Shown here piece by piece: positions 50,377 through 58,684 of a stretch of DNA of 64,000 nt (its first letter is position 1; each line of letters begins with the position of its first letter). Position numbers and translations under genes: made by a program. The notes under the pieces were generated by a model. That model saw nothing but the letters and a program-made list of their open reading frames with translations. It did no database searches and was not told the DNA's origin. Source of the DNA: Syntrophaceticus sp050949745. GTDB taxonomy: Bacteria > Bacillota > DSM-12270 > Thermacetogeniales > Thermacetogeniaceae. The stretch covers positions 124,001 through 188,000 of the forward strand of contig JBMNGF010000021.1 in NCBI GenBank assembly GCA_050949745.1, read 5' to 3'.

Positions 50377-51771
50377 GTGGATGAATTAACACCACGGCAG
50401 ATTATGGCAGAATTAGACCGCTTTATTGTTGGGCAGCATGAAGCAAAAAGAGCGGTTGCTGTCGCCTTGCGCAATAGGTATCGCAGGCGTAGACTCCCAC
50501 AGGAATTACAGGATGAAATCATACCGAAAAACATTATCATGATTGGCCCAACCGGTGTAGGAAAAACAGAGATAGCGCGACGCCTGGCTAAACTAGTTAA
50601 AGCACCTTTTGTAAAGGTAGAAGCCACCAAATTTACTGAAGTGGGTTATGTAGGCAAAGATGTTGAATCCATGGTGCGTGACCTGATCGAGGTCGCTATT
50701 AGGATGGTCAAACAGGAAAAAATATCTGAAGTTGGTGAAAAAGCAGATAGGCTTGCAGAAGAAAGGATTTTAGAGATACTTGTACCCTCTTCCAAAGGTC
50801 GTAAAGCCATGCAAAATCCCCTGAACATATTTTTTGGGGAAATGAGTGAGAAAGAAGAAAGGGAAAGGAATGACACTGAAGAGCAGAATGTCCGGATGCT
50901 CAGGGAAAAGGTTGCCCAAGAGTTGGAATCAGGTGTTTTTGAGGAACGCCAGATAGAGATCGAAATTGAAGAGGGCCATCAAAAAACCCTTGAAGTTTTT
51001 ACTCTTGGGGGCATGGAGGAAATGGGTATAAATGTACAGGATATGCTGGGAAATTTTCTTCCCAAGAAGAAAAAGAAGCGTAGTGTAACTGTCCGAGATG
51101 CCCGACGTATTCTAGCTCAGGAGGAAGCGCAGAATTTGGTGGATATGGATGAAGTGATCTCTCAGGCAATTGAGCGTGCTGAACAGGGTGGGATTATCTT
51201 TCTTGATGAAATCGATAAAATCGCCGGTAGAGAGAATGCCTCAGGCCCTGATGTTTCACGTGGTGGAGTACAGCGAGATATCTTACCAATTATAGAAGGA
51301 TCAACTGTGATGACTAAATATGGACCGGTAAAAACTGACCATATACTATTTATAGCTGCAGGTGCATTTCATGTATCCAAACCGTCAGATTTGATACCGG
51401 AATTACAGGGGCGTTTCCCTATTCGTGTTGAATTGCAATCCCTGGAAAAAGAGGATTTCTTGAAGATATTAAAGGAGCCGGACAATTCTTTGATACGCCA
51501 ATATGTAGCACTTTTACAGACGGAAGGAGTGGAGGTAGAATTTACTTCAGATGCTTTAGAAGAGATTGCAGAGATGGCTCATCTCGTCAATGCACAAGCT
51601 GAAAATATCGGAGCAAGACGCCTGCATACCATCTTGGAAAAGGTGCTGGAGGATCTTTCTTTCGAGGCCAGCGAACTCCTTCAGCAAAAGATTGTAATTG
51701 ATAAGGAATATGTGACTGAGCGTATAGAGGGAATAGTTGCAGATGGTAATTTAAGTAGCTACATTCTATAA
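50377..51771 (+). CDS. hslU: ATP-dependent protease ATPase subunit HslU
   Basis: A 464-residue AAA+ unfoldase that feeds HslV. Walker A GPTGVGKTEIARRLAK is near residue 54, Walker B IIFLDEIDKIAG near 275. An intermediate (I) domain with charged helices lies between. It starts at GTG behind GAGGTGGAGATCAG. The 3' end, TSDALEEIAEMAHLVNAQAENIGARRLHT, is the conserved sensor-2 region. codY starts 22 bp downstream. Confidence 0.96.
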   Translation: MDELTPRQIMAELDRFIVGQHEAKRAVAVALRNRYRRRRLPQELQDEIIPKNIIMIGPTGVGKTEIARRLAKLVKAPFVKVEATKFTEVGYVGKDVESMVRDLIEVAIRMVKQEKISEVGEKADRLAEERILEILVPSSKGRKAMQNPLNIFFGEMSEKEERERNDTEEQNVRMLREKVAQELESGVFEERQIEIEIEEGHQKTLEVFTLGGMEEMGINVQDMLGNFLPKKKKKRSVTVRDARRILAQEEAQNLVDMDEVISQAIERAEQGGIIFLDEIDKIAGRENASGPDVSRGGVQRDILPIIEGSTVMTKYGPVKTDHILFIAAGAFHVSKPSDLIPELQGRFPIRVELQSLEKEDFLKILKEPDNSLIRQYVALLQTEGVEVEFTSDALEEIAEMAHLVNAQAENIGARRLHTILEKVLEDLSFEASELLQQKIVIDKEYVTERIEGIVADGNLSSYIL

Positions 51772-51793
51772 CTTGGATTTAAGGGAGGTCGCT

Positions 51794-52600
51794 ATGGAGT
51801 CACTGTTGGAAAAGAGTCATTCTTTAAAAAGCCTTCTTAAAGCAAGTAAGGATACGCCTGACTTTCCTAATATGGCACAGGTTATTAGTCAAAACATTCA
51901 GGTTAATGTATACATAATAGGTCGCAGAGGTAAGATTCTTGGCTACCATTTATGGGATGAGTATTCCTGCAGCAATATGCAGCAGGTTTTGTATTTTAGT
52001 GAACGTTTTCCTGAAAGCTATAATCAAAAGTTGATATCGATTTTGGAAACAGAGAAGAATATTACTGATACAGAAAACAGCTGTATTTTTTCGCCACATG
52101 AATGTCCTCTCCTTGAACGCTATGTCACGGTCATTCCTATCTATGGATGGGGAGAACGCTTCGCAACAATAGTTTTGGCCAGTGCTGCAAAAAAAATTAC
52201 TGATGAGGCAATAGTTTTAGCCGAATTAGGGGCTATGGTAGTTGCTATGGGGGTTATGCTTCTCAAATTGAAGCGTGCAGAAAATGATGATAGAAATACG
52301 GCAAATGTCCAGATTGCTTTGAAAACACTCTCATTTTCAGAATTAAGGGCGGTAGAACATATTCTTAATGAATTAGATGGCATGGAAGGATTAGTTGTGG
52401 CTAGCCGTGTTGCTGACCGAGTGGGAATTACTCGTTCTGTGATTGTAAATGCTCTGCGCAAATTGGAAAGCGCCAATGTGATTCAGGCAAAATCCTTAGG
52501 CATGAAGGGTACATTTATACGGATTCTCAATAATAACCTAATTGATGAACTCAACAATATGGGATGGCTGAAAAAGAAAACAACAATTAATGATAAATGA
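51794..52600 (+). CDS. codY: GTP- and branched-chain amino acid-sensing repressor CodY
   Basis: A 268-residue global nutrient regulator. The N-terminal GAF domain has the expected IQVNVYIIGRRGKILGY and FSPHECPL. The C-terminal winged helix (ASRVADRVGITRSVIVNALRKL) is almost invariant. It represses amino acid uptake, nitrogen and virulence or stationary-phase genes when GTP and Ile/Leu/Val are high. The ATG at 51794 with GGGAGG 5 nt upstream is preferred to 51773. The liv operon in the window is a plausible target, though no good CodY box was seen. Confidence 0.96.
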   Translation: MESLLEKSHSLKSLLKASKDTPDFPNMAQVISQNIQVNVYIIGRRGKILGYHLWDEYSCSNMQQVLYFSERFPESYNQKLISILETEKNITDTENSCIFSPHECPLLERYVTVIPIYGWGERFATIVLASAAKKITDEAIVLAELGAMVVAMGVMLLKLKRAENDDRNTANVQIALKTLSFSELRAVEHILNELDGMEGLVVASRVADRVGITRSVIVNALRKLESANVIQAKSLGMKGTFIRILNNNLIDELNNMGWLKKKTTINDK

Positions 52601-53098
52601 TATCTATATTAGAATTAATGGTGTAAGCGATTTTTGCTTTCACTTTTTTTATGAGTCGGCCAAAAATAATAACAGATAAAACATAAATAAAGTTTATTGA
52701 CTAGATTAATAGTTTGGATAGGAGAGCATAAACTGTTCACAGGCAGGAAAAAAGGTGTGGGGCGAGAAGTTTAACAAATAAGAGATTGTTTTATTATATT
52801 TTGCCCCAGAGTATGTTGACTCAAGAACAGCCGAGATTTCAATTTTCAGGAGGGGAGGTAATCTGTAGGATCTGTTAGCAGCAGGGCTGAAATCGGAAGT
52901 CCGACATAAGGAAGGGTCTCCCATCTTATCCAACGGAAGAGGGCTAGATTAGTGAGCAGTATTATAGATCATTTTCGCAAAAAGATCAGTATTGCTTCGC
53001 AGGATAAAATGTGAAGTCTGGGGGGGCAGGGGTGTCTGAATATTAGCCTAGTCAATCGTTTGTTCTGAATAATTTATTAAGAGGTGTTTTTGTAAGAG
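52601..53098. other. Gene-poor interval at the usual fla/che site
   Basis: About 500 bp. It starts with the codY terminator (52621-52650). The rest has no intact gene. Two short readings look coding-like but have no start or ribosome-binding site: 28 codons at 52869-52952 (LLAAGLKSEVRHKEGSPI) and 20 codons from GTG 52952. In Bacillus the fla/che operon occupies this position. An AATTTTCAG half of a CodY-type box occurs at about 52839. Confidence 0.5.
52621..52650 (+). terminator. codY terminator
   Basis: GTGTAAGC (52621-52628) pairs with GCTTTCAC (52636-52643) with one mismatch, followed by seven T. A clear intrinsic terminator. Confidence 0.85.
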
Positions 53099-53671
53099 AT
53101 GGAATATTTACCTATTGTTTTATCGCTGCTGGTTATAAGTATCGTCACCGTGGTTTTTGTGGTCGTCTGGCGGGATCGGCGTGATCTCAAATTGAAACAG
53201 ATAACAGAGGAAATAGAGAGAATTGAAGAAATCTACACTGAAATACAGCGGTATAAAAATGAGATGGAGAGTATGCTTGACACTACAAAAAAACAAACGG
53301 ATAGTGCGGTATCAAGGCTTGATAAGCAAGTGAAACAGATACGGGATTCTGTTGCCAAACTGGAAAACAACTTACATTCAAAGAATTCTAAGAATAGAGA
53401 TGCAAAGGATTCAGGTCGAGTAAAAGATAGACAACAGAGGAGTTCAGGAAGAGGCAAATCCCGTAATATGAATAGGAAGTCACAGACATCCTCACATAAT
53501 GACGACCGGAAAGAACAAAGCGAACAACGTATCAATGATGGAGAAAAATACGCAAAAATGATGAAATTGGCTGAACAGGGTTTAAGCAATGAAGAGATTG
53601 CAAAAAAACTCAACCTGGGGCGGAAAGAAGTGGAATTGGTTTTAAAATTAAAAAGAAAAAATATTTGCTAG
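53099..53671 (+). CDS. SwrB/DUF6115-like membrane-anchored coiled-coil protein
   Basis: A 190-residue protein with one N-terminal membrane helix (about residues 5-24), a long coiled coil (30-95), a Ser/Arg/Asn/Asp/Gln-rich low-complexity linker and a C-terminal helix-turn-helix-like segment (MMKLAEQGLSNEEIAKKLNLGRKEVELVLKL). This layout matches the DUF6115/SwrB family, encoded just before rpsB at the end of the fla/che operon in many Firmicutes; SwrB promotes flagellar assembly. Here no flagellar gene is nearby. It begins with a long spacing to GAGGTG. The identity is by architecture and position. Confidence 0.75.
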   Translation: MEYLPIVLSLLVISIVTVVFVVVWRDRRDLKLKQITEEIERIEEIYTEIQRYKNEMESMLDTTKKQTDSAVSRLDKQVKQIRDSVAKLENNLHSKNSKNRDAKDSGRVKDRQQRSSGRGKSRNMNRKSQTSSHNDDRKEQSEQRINDGEKYAKMMKLAEQGLSNEEIAKKLNLGRKEVELVLKLKRKNIC

Positions 53672-53677
53672 AGAAAT

Positions 53678-53704
53678 TGGCATCTTCAAGCAAAGGTGCC
53701 TTTA
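53678..53704 (+). terminator. Weak terminator after the SwrB-like gene
   Basis: GGCATC pairs with GGTGCC (one G-U pair) around a 10-nt loop and is followed by TTTAATAATA. A short stem, so efficiency is doubtful. Confidence 0.45.
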
Positions 53705-53728
53705 ATAATACATTATAGTTGATTTGCA

Positions 53729-53758
53729 TTGCTTGATACTGCTATTATGTGGTATACT
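53729..53758 (+). promoter_or_regulatory. rpsB promoter
   Basis: TTGCTT (53729-53734), an 18-bp spacer and TATACT (53753-53758), about 100 bp before the rpsB ATG. The leader between them is GC-rich with the repeats GACGG/CCGTC and GGTCC, as expected for a structured ribosomal-protein leader, but no known leader family could be assigned. Confidence 0.65.
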
Positions 53759-53865
53759 ATCGAATGGTAAAAACACACGTTGCTGAAGGAGAGCTGGACG
53801 GGGGTCCTGCGGGTCCGTCTGGTTATGAAGGCAGCGGAGGAAAAACCACAAGGAGGTATTTTATT

Positions 53866-54615
53866 ATGGCAATAGTAACCATGAAACAATTGCTTGAGGC
53901 AGGGGTACATTTTGGGCACCAGACAAGGCGCTGGAATCCTAAAATGGCACCCTATATTTTCACGGAGCGCAATGGTATTTACATTATTGATCTGCAGAAG
54001 ACTGTTAAAAAGATTGAAGAAGCCTGCAATTTTATGAAAGAAGTAGTGGCTGAAGGAAAAAGCGTACTCTTTGTGGGCACAAAAAAACAAGCCCAGGAAT
54101 CAGTACGTGAAGAAGCTGAAAGATGCGGGATGTTTTATGTAAATATAAGATGGCTCGGAGGGATGTTGACCAATTTCCAGACTATCAGAAAACGAGTTGA
54201 TAGGCTGCGGGAATTGGAAGAGATGGAAGAGTCAGGTCATTTTGATCTGCTTACCAAAAAAGAGGTAACAAAGCTAATAGCAGAAAAGGAAAAACTAAAT
54301 CGATTTCTAAAGGGCATTAAAGACATGAAAAGTCTTCCCGGGGCAGTCTTTATAATCGATACCAGAAAAGAGCAGATCGCAGTACGGGAGGCCCGCAAGC
54401 TTGGAATACCCACTGTAGCTATTATAGACACAAACTGCGATCCAGATGAAATTGATTATGTTATACCGGGAAATGATGATGCTATCAGGGCAGTGCGTTT
54501 ACTTACATCAAAGATGGCAGATGTCATTTTAGAGGCGAAACAAGGAGAGCAAATAAAAGAACAAGAAGAGCAAAAAGAAGGACAAGAACAAGTAGAAGTA
54601 CAAAAAGAACAATAA
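53866..54615 (+). CDS. rpsB: Ribosomal protein S2 with acidic/Gln-rich tail
   Basis: A 249-residue small-subunit protein. MAIVTMKQLLEAGVHFGHQ and FIIDTRKEQIAVREARKLG with VIPGNDDAIRAVRL are standard S2. After about residue 225 the C terminus becomes a simple EQ/EK/GQ repeat tail not needed for the core. The ATG at 53866 has AGGAGG 7-8 nt upstream; the longer frame is the leader. The promoter lies at 53729-53758. Confidence 0.96.
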   Translation: MAIVTMKQLLEAGVHFGHQTRRWNPKMAPYIFTERNGIYIIDLQKTVKKIEEACNFMKEVVAEGKSVLFVGTKKQAQESVREEAERCGMFYVNIRWLGGMLTNFQTIRKRVDRLRELEEMEESGHFDLLTKKEVTKLIAEKEKLNRFLKGIKDMKSLPGAVFIIDTRKEQIAVREARKLGIPTVAIIDTNCDPDEIDYVIPGNDDAIRAVRLLTSKMADVILEAKQGEQIKEQEEQKEGQEQVEVQKEQ

Positions 54616-54651
54616 GAACAAACAAGAATAATGTTTCAGGAGGGAATCCTT

Positions 54652-55248
54652 TTGATTAAAGCTGAGTTAGTAAAAGAGCTGCGTGAGCGGACAGGTTCAG
54701 GAATTATGGACTGTAAGAAAGCGCTCCAAGAGACAGAAGGGAATATAGAAAAGGCAGTTGTTTACCTGCGAGAGAGGGGGCTTGCAGCTGCAGCTAAAAA
54801 AGCAGGGAGGGCTACCAAGGAGGGCATAATCGAAGCCTATATTCACGCTGGAGGTAAGCTTGGTGTTCTGATTGAAGTCAACTGTGAAACAGACTTTGTG
54901 GCCAAGACTGAAGATTACCAGACATTGTGTAGGGAACTGGCTATGCAGGTGGCAGCTACTAATCCCACCTATGTAGGGCGTACTGATGTTCCTCAGGAAA
55001 CCATCGATGCTGAAAAAAGCGTGTTAGAAACACAGGCAAGGAATGATGGAAAACCTGAAAAAGTAATAGATAAAATTGTCACCGGCAGATTGGAAAAGTT
55101 TTATAAAGACATCTGTCTGCTAGAGCAGCCATATATTAGGGATTCTGAGCAAACTGTACAGGATCTTGTTAATGAATATATCTCCAAATTAGGAGAAAAT
55201 ATCGTTATTAGCCGTTTTTGCCGCTTTAAGATAGGTGAACAAGGGTAA
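54652..55248 (+). CDS. tsf: Elongation factor Ts, short form
   Basis: The nucleotide-exchange factor for EF-Tu. MIKAELVKELRERTGSGIMDCKKAL is the canonical start (TTG 54652, AGGAGG 7 nt upstream), followed by the TDFV motif in VNCETDFVAKTEDY. At 198 residues it is about 95 shorter than Bacillus EF-Ts, lacking one core repeat; this short form is known from Thermus and several Clostridia. It follows rpsB, the usual order. Confidence 0.95.
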   Translation: MIKAELVKELRERTGSGIMDCKKALQETEGNIEKAVVYLRERGLAAAAKKAGRATKEGIIEAYIHAGGKLGVLIEVNCETDFVAKTEDYQTLCRELAMQVAATNPTYVGRTDVPQETIDAEKSVLETQARNDGKPEKVIDKIVTGRLEKFYKDICLLEQPYIRDSEQTVQDLVNEYISKLGENIVISRFCRFKIGEQG

Positions 55249-55319
55249 AATATTCGTATACAAGAAAGGGTTTTCATATTCAATGTAGAATAAAATTTGG
55301 GAGGACAGGAGGTTTTCCC

Positions 55320-56048
55320 ATGGAAACTCCACAGTATAGAAGGGTAGTTCTCAAGCTTAGTGGTGAGGCCCTGTCCGGTGATAAGGGATATGGTATCGAA
55401 CATGCTATATTGAAAAAAATTGCCCAAGAAGTAAAAGAGATATATGAAAAAGGTGTTCAGGTCGCAATTGTTGTTGGAGGCGGCAATATTTGGCGAGGGG
55501 TAGCAGGCAGTACTAAAGGCATGGATCGTGCTACTGCAGACTATATGGGAATGCTTGCTACAGTGATTAACTCCTTAGCCCTGCAGGATGCTCTTGAAAA
55601 GGAGAATGTTGATACTCGGGTGCAATCAGCTATTGAAATGCGGGAGGTTGCAGAGCCTTATATCAGGCGTAGGGCAATTCGCCATCTAGAAAAGGGACGA
55701 GTGGTGATTTTTGCAGGAGGTACAGGTAATCCCTATTTTTCAACAGATACCACAGCAGCCCTGCGTGCAGCAGAAATAGAAGCGGAAGTTATATTAATGG
55801 CTAAGAATGTCGATGCAGTATACGATTCTGATCCTAAAACTAATCCAGCTGCCCAAAAATTAACTGAATTACAGTATATGGATTTATTGAAAAATGGTTT
55901 AGGGGTTATGGATTCTACCGCTGCTTCCCTTTGTATGGATAATCAAATTCCGATTATTGTTTTCGGGATAACAGATAAAGGTAATGTTTTGAAAGCTGTG
56001 ATGGGTGAAAAGATAGGTACTGTTGTAGGGAGGGACAACAATGGATAA
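55320..56048 (+). CDS. pyrH: UMP kinase
   Basis: A 242-residue hexameric kinase of the amino acid kinase family, making UDP from UMP. VVLKLSGEALSGDKGYGI near the start, IVVGGGNIWRG and FAGGTGNPYFSTDTTAALRA are diagnostic. The ATG follows GGAGGACAGGAGG. The stop overlaps frr by 8 bp. rpsB-tsf-pyrH-frr is one of the most conserved bacterial strings. Confidence 0.97.
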   Translation: METPQYRRVVLKLSGEALSGDKGYGIEHAILKKIAQEVKEIYEKGVQVAIVVGGGNIWRGVAGSTKGMDRATADYMGMLATVINSLALQDALEKENVDTRVQSAIEMREVAEPYIRRRAIRHLEKGRVVIFAGGTGNPYFSTDTTAALRAAEIEAEVILMAKNVDAVYDSDPKTNPAAQKLTELQYMDLLKNGLGVMDSTAASLCMDNQIPIIVFGITDKGNVLKAVMGEKIGTVVGRDNNG

Positions 56049-56595
56049 TGTGTTAAAACAGGCTGAAAATAAAATGAAGAAGTCGGTCGACCTTCTCGTA
56101 AAAGACTATTCAACACTGCGGGCGGGAAGGGCAACACCGAACCTGCTCGAAAAGGTGCTTGTGGATTATTACGGCACTCCGACACCTGTTAACCAGATGG
56201 CTACAATCACAGTGCCAGAATCTCGACTGCTGGTAATCCAGCCGTGGGACAAGAATTTTCTGCCACAGATTGAAAAGGCGATTTTAAAATCGGATCTAGG
56301 GATCAATCCCATCAGTGATGGTAATGTTATCAGGTTGGCTATTCCGACTTTAACAGAGGAAAAACGGAAGGATCTTGTAAAGGTAGTCCATAAAAAAGCG
56401 GAAGAAGGCCGTATTGCCATTCGTAATCTAAGGCGGGAAGTTAATGATCAGGTAAAAAAGGCGGAAAAAAAGGGAGATATATCGGAAGATATAGCAAAAA
56501 GGTATCTTGATGATACTCAGGAACTCACCGATAAATATACTAAAAAGGTCGATCAAGTCGCTGAAGCAAAAGAAAAAGAAATAATGGAACTTTAA
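56041..56595 (+). CDS. frr: Ribosome recycling factor
   Basis: A 184-residue tRNA-shaped factor that splits post-termination ribosomes with EF-G. STLRAGRATPNLLEKVLVDYYG and the C-terminal YTKKVDQVAEAKEKEIMEL match the family throughout. Translation overlaps the end of pyrH. The next gene, a small PASTA-like protein, starts 13 bp after the stop. Confidence 0.97.
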   Translation: MDNVLKQAENKMKKSVDLLVKDYSTLRAGRATPNLLEKVLVDYYGTPTPVNQMATITVPESRLLVIQPWDKNFLPQIEKAILKSDLGINPISDGNVIRLAIPTLTEEKRKDLVKVVHKKAEEGRIAIRNLRREVNDQVKKAEKKGDISEDIAKRYLDDTQELTDKYTKKVDQVAEAKEKEIMEL

Positions 56596-56608
56596 CAAGA
56601 GGGTATAA

Positions 56609-56830
56609 ATGGGAAATATCGGACAGGTACCAGATGTGCTCGGGCTTACCCAAGAAGAGGGTTGTTTGATACTGCAAAAATACGGGTACCGTATAAGTTG
56701 TAGCTATACTTATTATCAAGACAAATGCATCAGTAGAATTATAGGTCAACGGGTACTCGATAAAGAAATTGTAGAATTGGTCATAAGTGATGAGTATTAT
56801 AATGATCCATCAGATGACCCATCAATATAG
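56609..56830 (+). CDS. Small single-PASTA-like protein
   Basis: A 73-residue protein that is one PASTA-like unit: VPDVLGLTQEEGCLILQKYG matches the first helix-strand of PASTA, and ELVIS its last strand. PASTA domains sense peptidoglycan fragments or beta-lactams, normally as extracellular repeats on Ser/Thr kinases or penicillin-binding proteins. Here there is no signal peptide or membrane anchor, and the unit is flanked by frr and a ferredoxin, so its role is unknown. Confidence 0.7.
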   Translation: MGNIGQVPDVLGLTQEEGCLILQKYGYRISCSYTYYQDKCISRIIGQRVLDKEIVELVISDEYYNDPSDDPSI

Positions 56831-56849
56831 CAAAGGAGGTGAAAATAGA

Positions 56850-57023
56850 TTGGCTTATAAGATTATTGCCGATAAATGTGAGGCTTGTGGTACCTGTATT
56901 GATGCATGTCCTGAGGATGCCATTACCGAAAAGGACGGCGTTTATACCATCGATCAAGATAAGTGTGAGGAATGTGGAACCTGTATTGATGAATGCCCAA
57001 ACGATGCAATTATTGAAGAATAA
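56850..57023 (+). CDS. 2[4Fe-4S] clostridial-type ferredoxin
   Basis: A 57-residue ferredoxin with two motifs, CEACGTCIDACPEDAI and CEECGTCIDECPNDAI, each providing ligands for a [4Fe-4S] cluster. It is a typical low-potential electron carrier of anaerobes. The TTG start has AAAGGAGGTG 8 nt upstream; the longer frame overlaps the PASTA gene. The location among translation and isoprenoid genes is noteworthy: IspG, further downstream, needs ferredoxin or flavodoxin. Confidence 0.95.
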   Translation: MAYKIIADKCEACGTCIDACPEDAITEKDGVYTIDQDKCEECGTCIDECPNDAIIEE

Positions 57024-57040
57024 AATTTATCTTCTTCCTA

Positions 57041-57067
57041 CCCCCTCTAGCTAGGAGGGGGTTTTTT
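57041..57067 (+). terminator. Terminator after the ferredoxin gene
   Basis: CCCCCTC (57041-57047) pairs with GAGGGGG (57055-57061), followed by six T. A strong intrinsic terminator that separates rpsB-to-ferredoxin from uppS-to-proS. Confidence 0.88.
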
Positions 57068-57097
57068 CTAAGTTATAAAACAGGGGCGACCTCTTAG

Positions 57098-57868
57098 ATG
57101 AAAAATGTCAGCAAAAGTAATATATCCGAAAATAAACGGAACGATACAAGGAAAAATATAGAACTATCCCATTTGCCATACCATGTAGCCATTATTATGG
57201 ATGGAAATGGTCGCTGGGCTCTGGAAAAAGGATTAACCAGGAGCAAGGGACATCGGGCCGGTATGGAGTCACTGCGCTCTGCTGTTGAACTTTGTCTAGA
57301 ATTAGGGATCAGTATTCTAAGTGTTTTTGCTTTTTCAACAGAGAACTGGAAAAGGCCTCGAGAAGAAGTAAATATCCTGATGGGGCTGCTCTACGAGTAT
57401 ATACAAAAAGAACTTGACCAGTTACACAAAGAGCAGGTACAGATACGAGCAATCGGTCGACTGGATGAGCTTCCGCCTTTGGCCCAGAGTGAAATAAATC
57501 GTGCGCAGGAGTTGACAGCAAATAATAAGAAACTAATTTTAAATATTGCTTTGAACTATGGAGGCAGAACAGAGATTGTTGATGCCACCCGTAAGATTGC
57601 TCAATTGGCGGTAGACGGTCAAATTGATCCACAGGAAATTACTGAAGAGAGCATACAAAAACACCTCTATACCAGCGATTTACCTGATCCGGACATATTA
57701 ATAAGGCCGGCTGGGGAGTTGCGCATTAGCAATTATTTATTATGGCAGATTGCTTATACAGAGTTTTATTATACCAGTGTCTATTGGCCTGATTTCGATA
57801 AAGAGGAGTTTTTAAAAGCATTATTTTCCTACCAGTGTAGAGAACGTCGTTTCGGAGGTCTTAAGTGA
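57098..57868 (+). CDS. uppS: Undecaprenyl diphosphate synthase
   Basis: A cis-prenyltransferase that makes the lipid carrier for cell-wall precursors. The 256-residue protein has MDGNGRWALEKGLTRSKGH near residue 33 (with the catalytic Asp), FSTENWKRP, and LRISNYLLWQIAYTEFY with the terminal RRFGGLK. It has a 25-residue N-terminal extension. cdsA starts 1 bp after its stop, in the standard order uppS-cdsA-dxr-rseP. Confidence 0.96.
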   Translation: MKNVSKSNISENKRNDTRKNIELSHLPYHVAIIMDGNGRWALEKGLTRSKGHRAGMESLRSAVELCLELGISILSVFAFSTENWKRPREEVNILMGLLYEYIQKELDQLHKEQVQIRAIGRLDELPPLAQSEINRAQELTANNKKLILNIALNYGGRTEIVDATRKIAQLAVDGQIDPQEITEESIQKHLYTSDLPDPDILIRPAGELRISNYLLWQIAYTEFYYTSVYWPDFDKEEFLKALFSYQCRERRFGGLK

Positions 57869-57869
57869 T

Positions 57870-58673
57870 TTGTTTTGGCAAAGAATAATCAGTGCCTTAA
57901 TCGGTATACCTGTTATCATATTATTAATTTATTTTGGTGGCTTACCTCTTTTATTATCTATTGTAGTTCTGGCTCTTATAGGCATATATGAATTAATAAA
58001 AATTTTCAGTAGGATGAAGCTGCAGGTTCCGCAGATTCTGCTCTATGGGAGTGCTTTTTTGTATCCCCTCCTGGCCTATTTTGCACCTGATGGTAAAGAA
58101 TATGAATATCTTTTTTTCGGTGTGATATTTTTATTAATAATGCACATGATGCTCTTGGTTTTTGACTATCCCAGGCTGGGCATCAGTGATCTTGCCGCTT
58201 CATATCTGGGTAGTAGCTATATCAGTATTTTATTATCCCATGTGATTTTGATTCGCAAGCTTAGCCCCTTTGGATTGCAATATTTGTTTTTGGTCTTTAT
58301 ACTTACTTGGGCATGTGATATCGGTGCTTATTTTATCGGGCGTCTCTTTGGCAGTCGAGCATTATGCCCAAAGTTAAGTCCTGGCAAGACACGGGAAGGT
58401 TCTGCCGGGGGTATAATTCTTTGTGTTGTTACGGCAGCTGTGTTTCAGGCGATTTGTCCAATTCTTACTTTTCAAAAAATTATCCTGCTAAGTGTTATTA
58501 TAGGGATTTTTGTCCAAATCGGGGATCTTGTTGAATCATCTCTAAAGAGATTGGGCAAACTAAAGGATTCAGGTAATATAATACCAGGGCATGGAGGTAT
58601 TCTTGATCGTTTTGACAGCCTTCTTTTTAGTGCACCTGTTGCATATTTTTTTATTAAGATAATGCTGCCTTAA
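57870..58673 (+). CDS. cdsA: Phosphatidate cytidylyltransferase
   Basis: A 267-residue integral membrane enzyme making CDP-diacylglycerol. The CdsA signature lies at the C-terminal end: GDLVESSLKRLGKLKDSGN followed by PGHGGILDRFDSL. About seven to eight hydrophobic helices precede it. TTG start directly after uppS, with GGAGG inside the uppS end. Confidence 0.96.
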   Translation: MFWQRIISALIGIPVIILLIYFGGLPLLLSIVVLALIGIYELIKIFSRMKLQVPQILLYGSAFLYPLLAYFAPDGKEYEYLFFGVIFLLIMHMMLLVFDYPRLGISDLAASYLGSSYISILLSHVILIRKLSPFGLQYLFLVFILTWACDIGAYFIGRLFGSRALCPKLSPGKTREGSAGGIILCVVTAAVFQAICPILTFQKIILLSVIIGIFVQIGDLVESSLKRLGKLKDSGNIIPGHGGILDRFDSLLFSAPVAYFFIKIMLP

Positions 58674-58684
58674 GGGGTGAAAAC

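Noticed and set aside
52706..52933. 75-codon minus-strand frame after codY
   Set aside because: Antisense to a region with + strand coding-like scraps; no ribosome-binding site; no recognisable domain.
53759..53865. Known ribosomal-protein leader family ahead of rpsB
   Set aside because: Some inverted repeats are present, but no match to a named leader structure could be confirmed by eye.
57309..57632. 107-codon antisense frame within uppS
   Set aside because: Shadow of a strongly conserved gene; no independent support.
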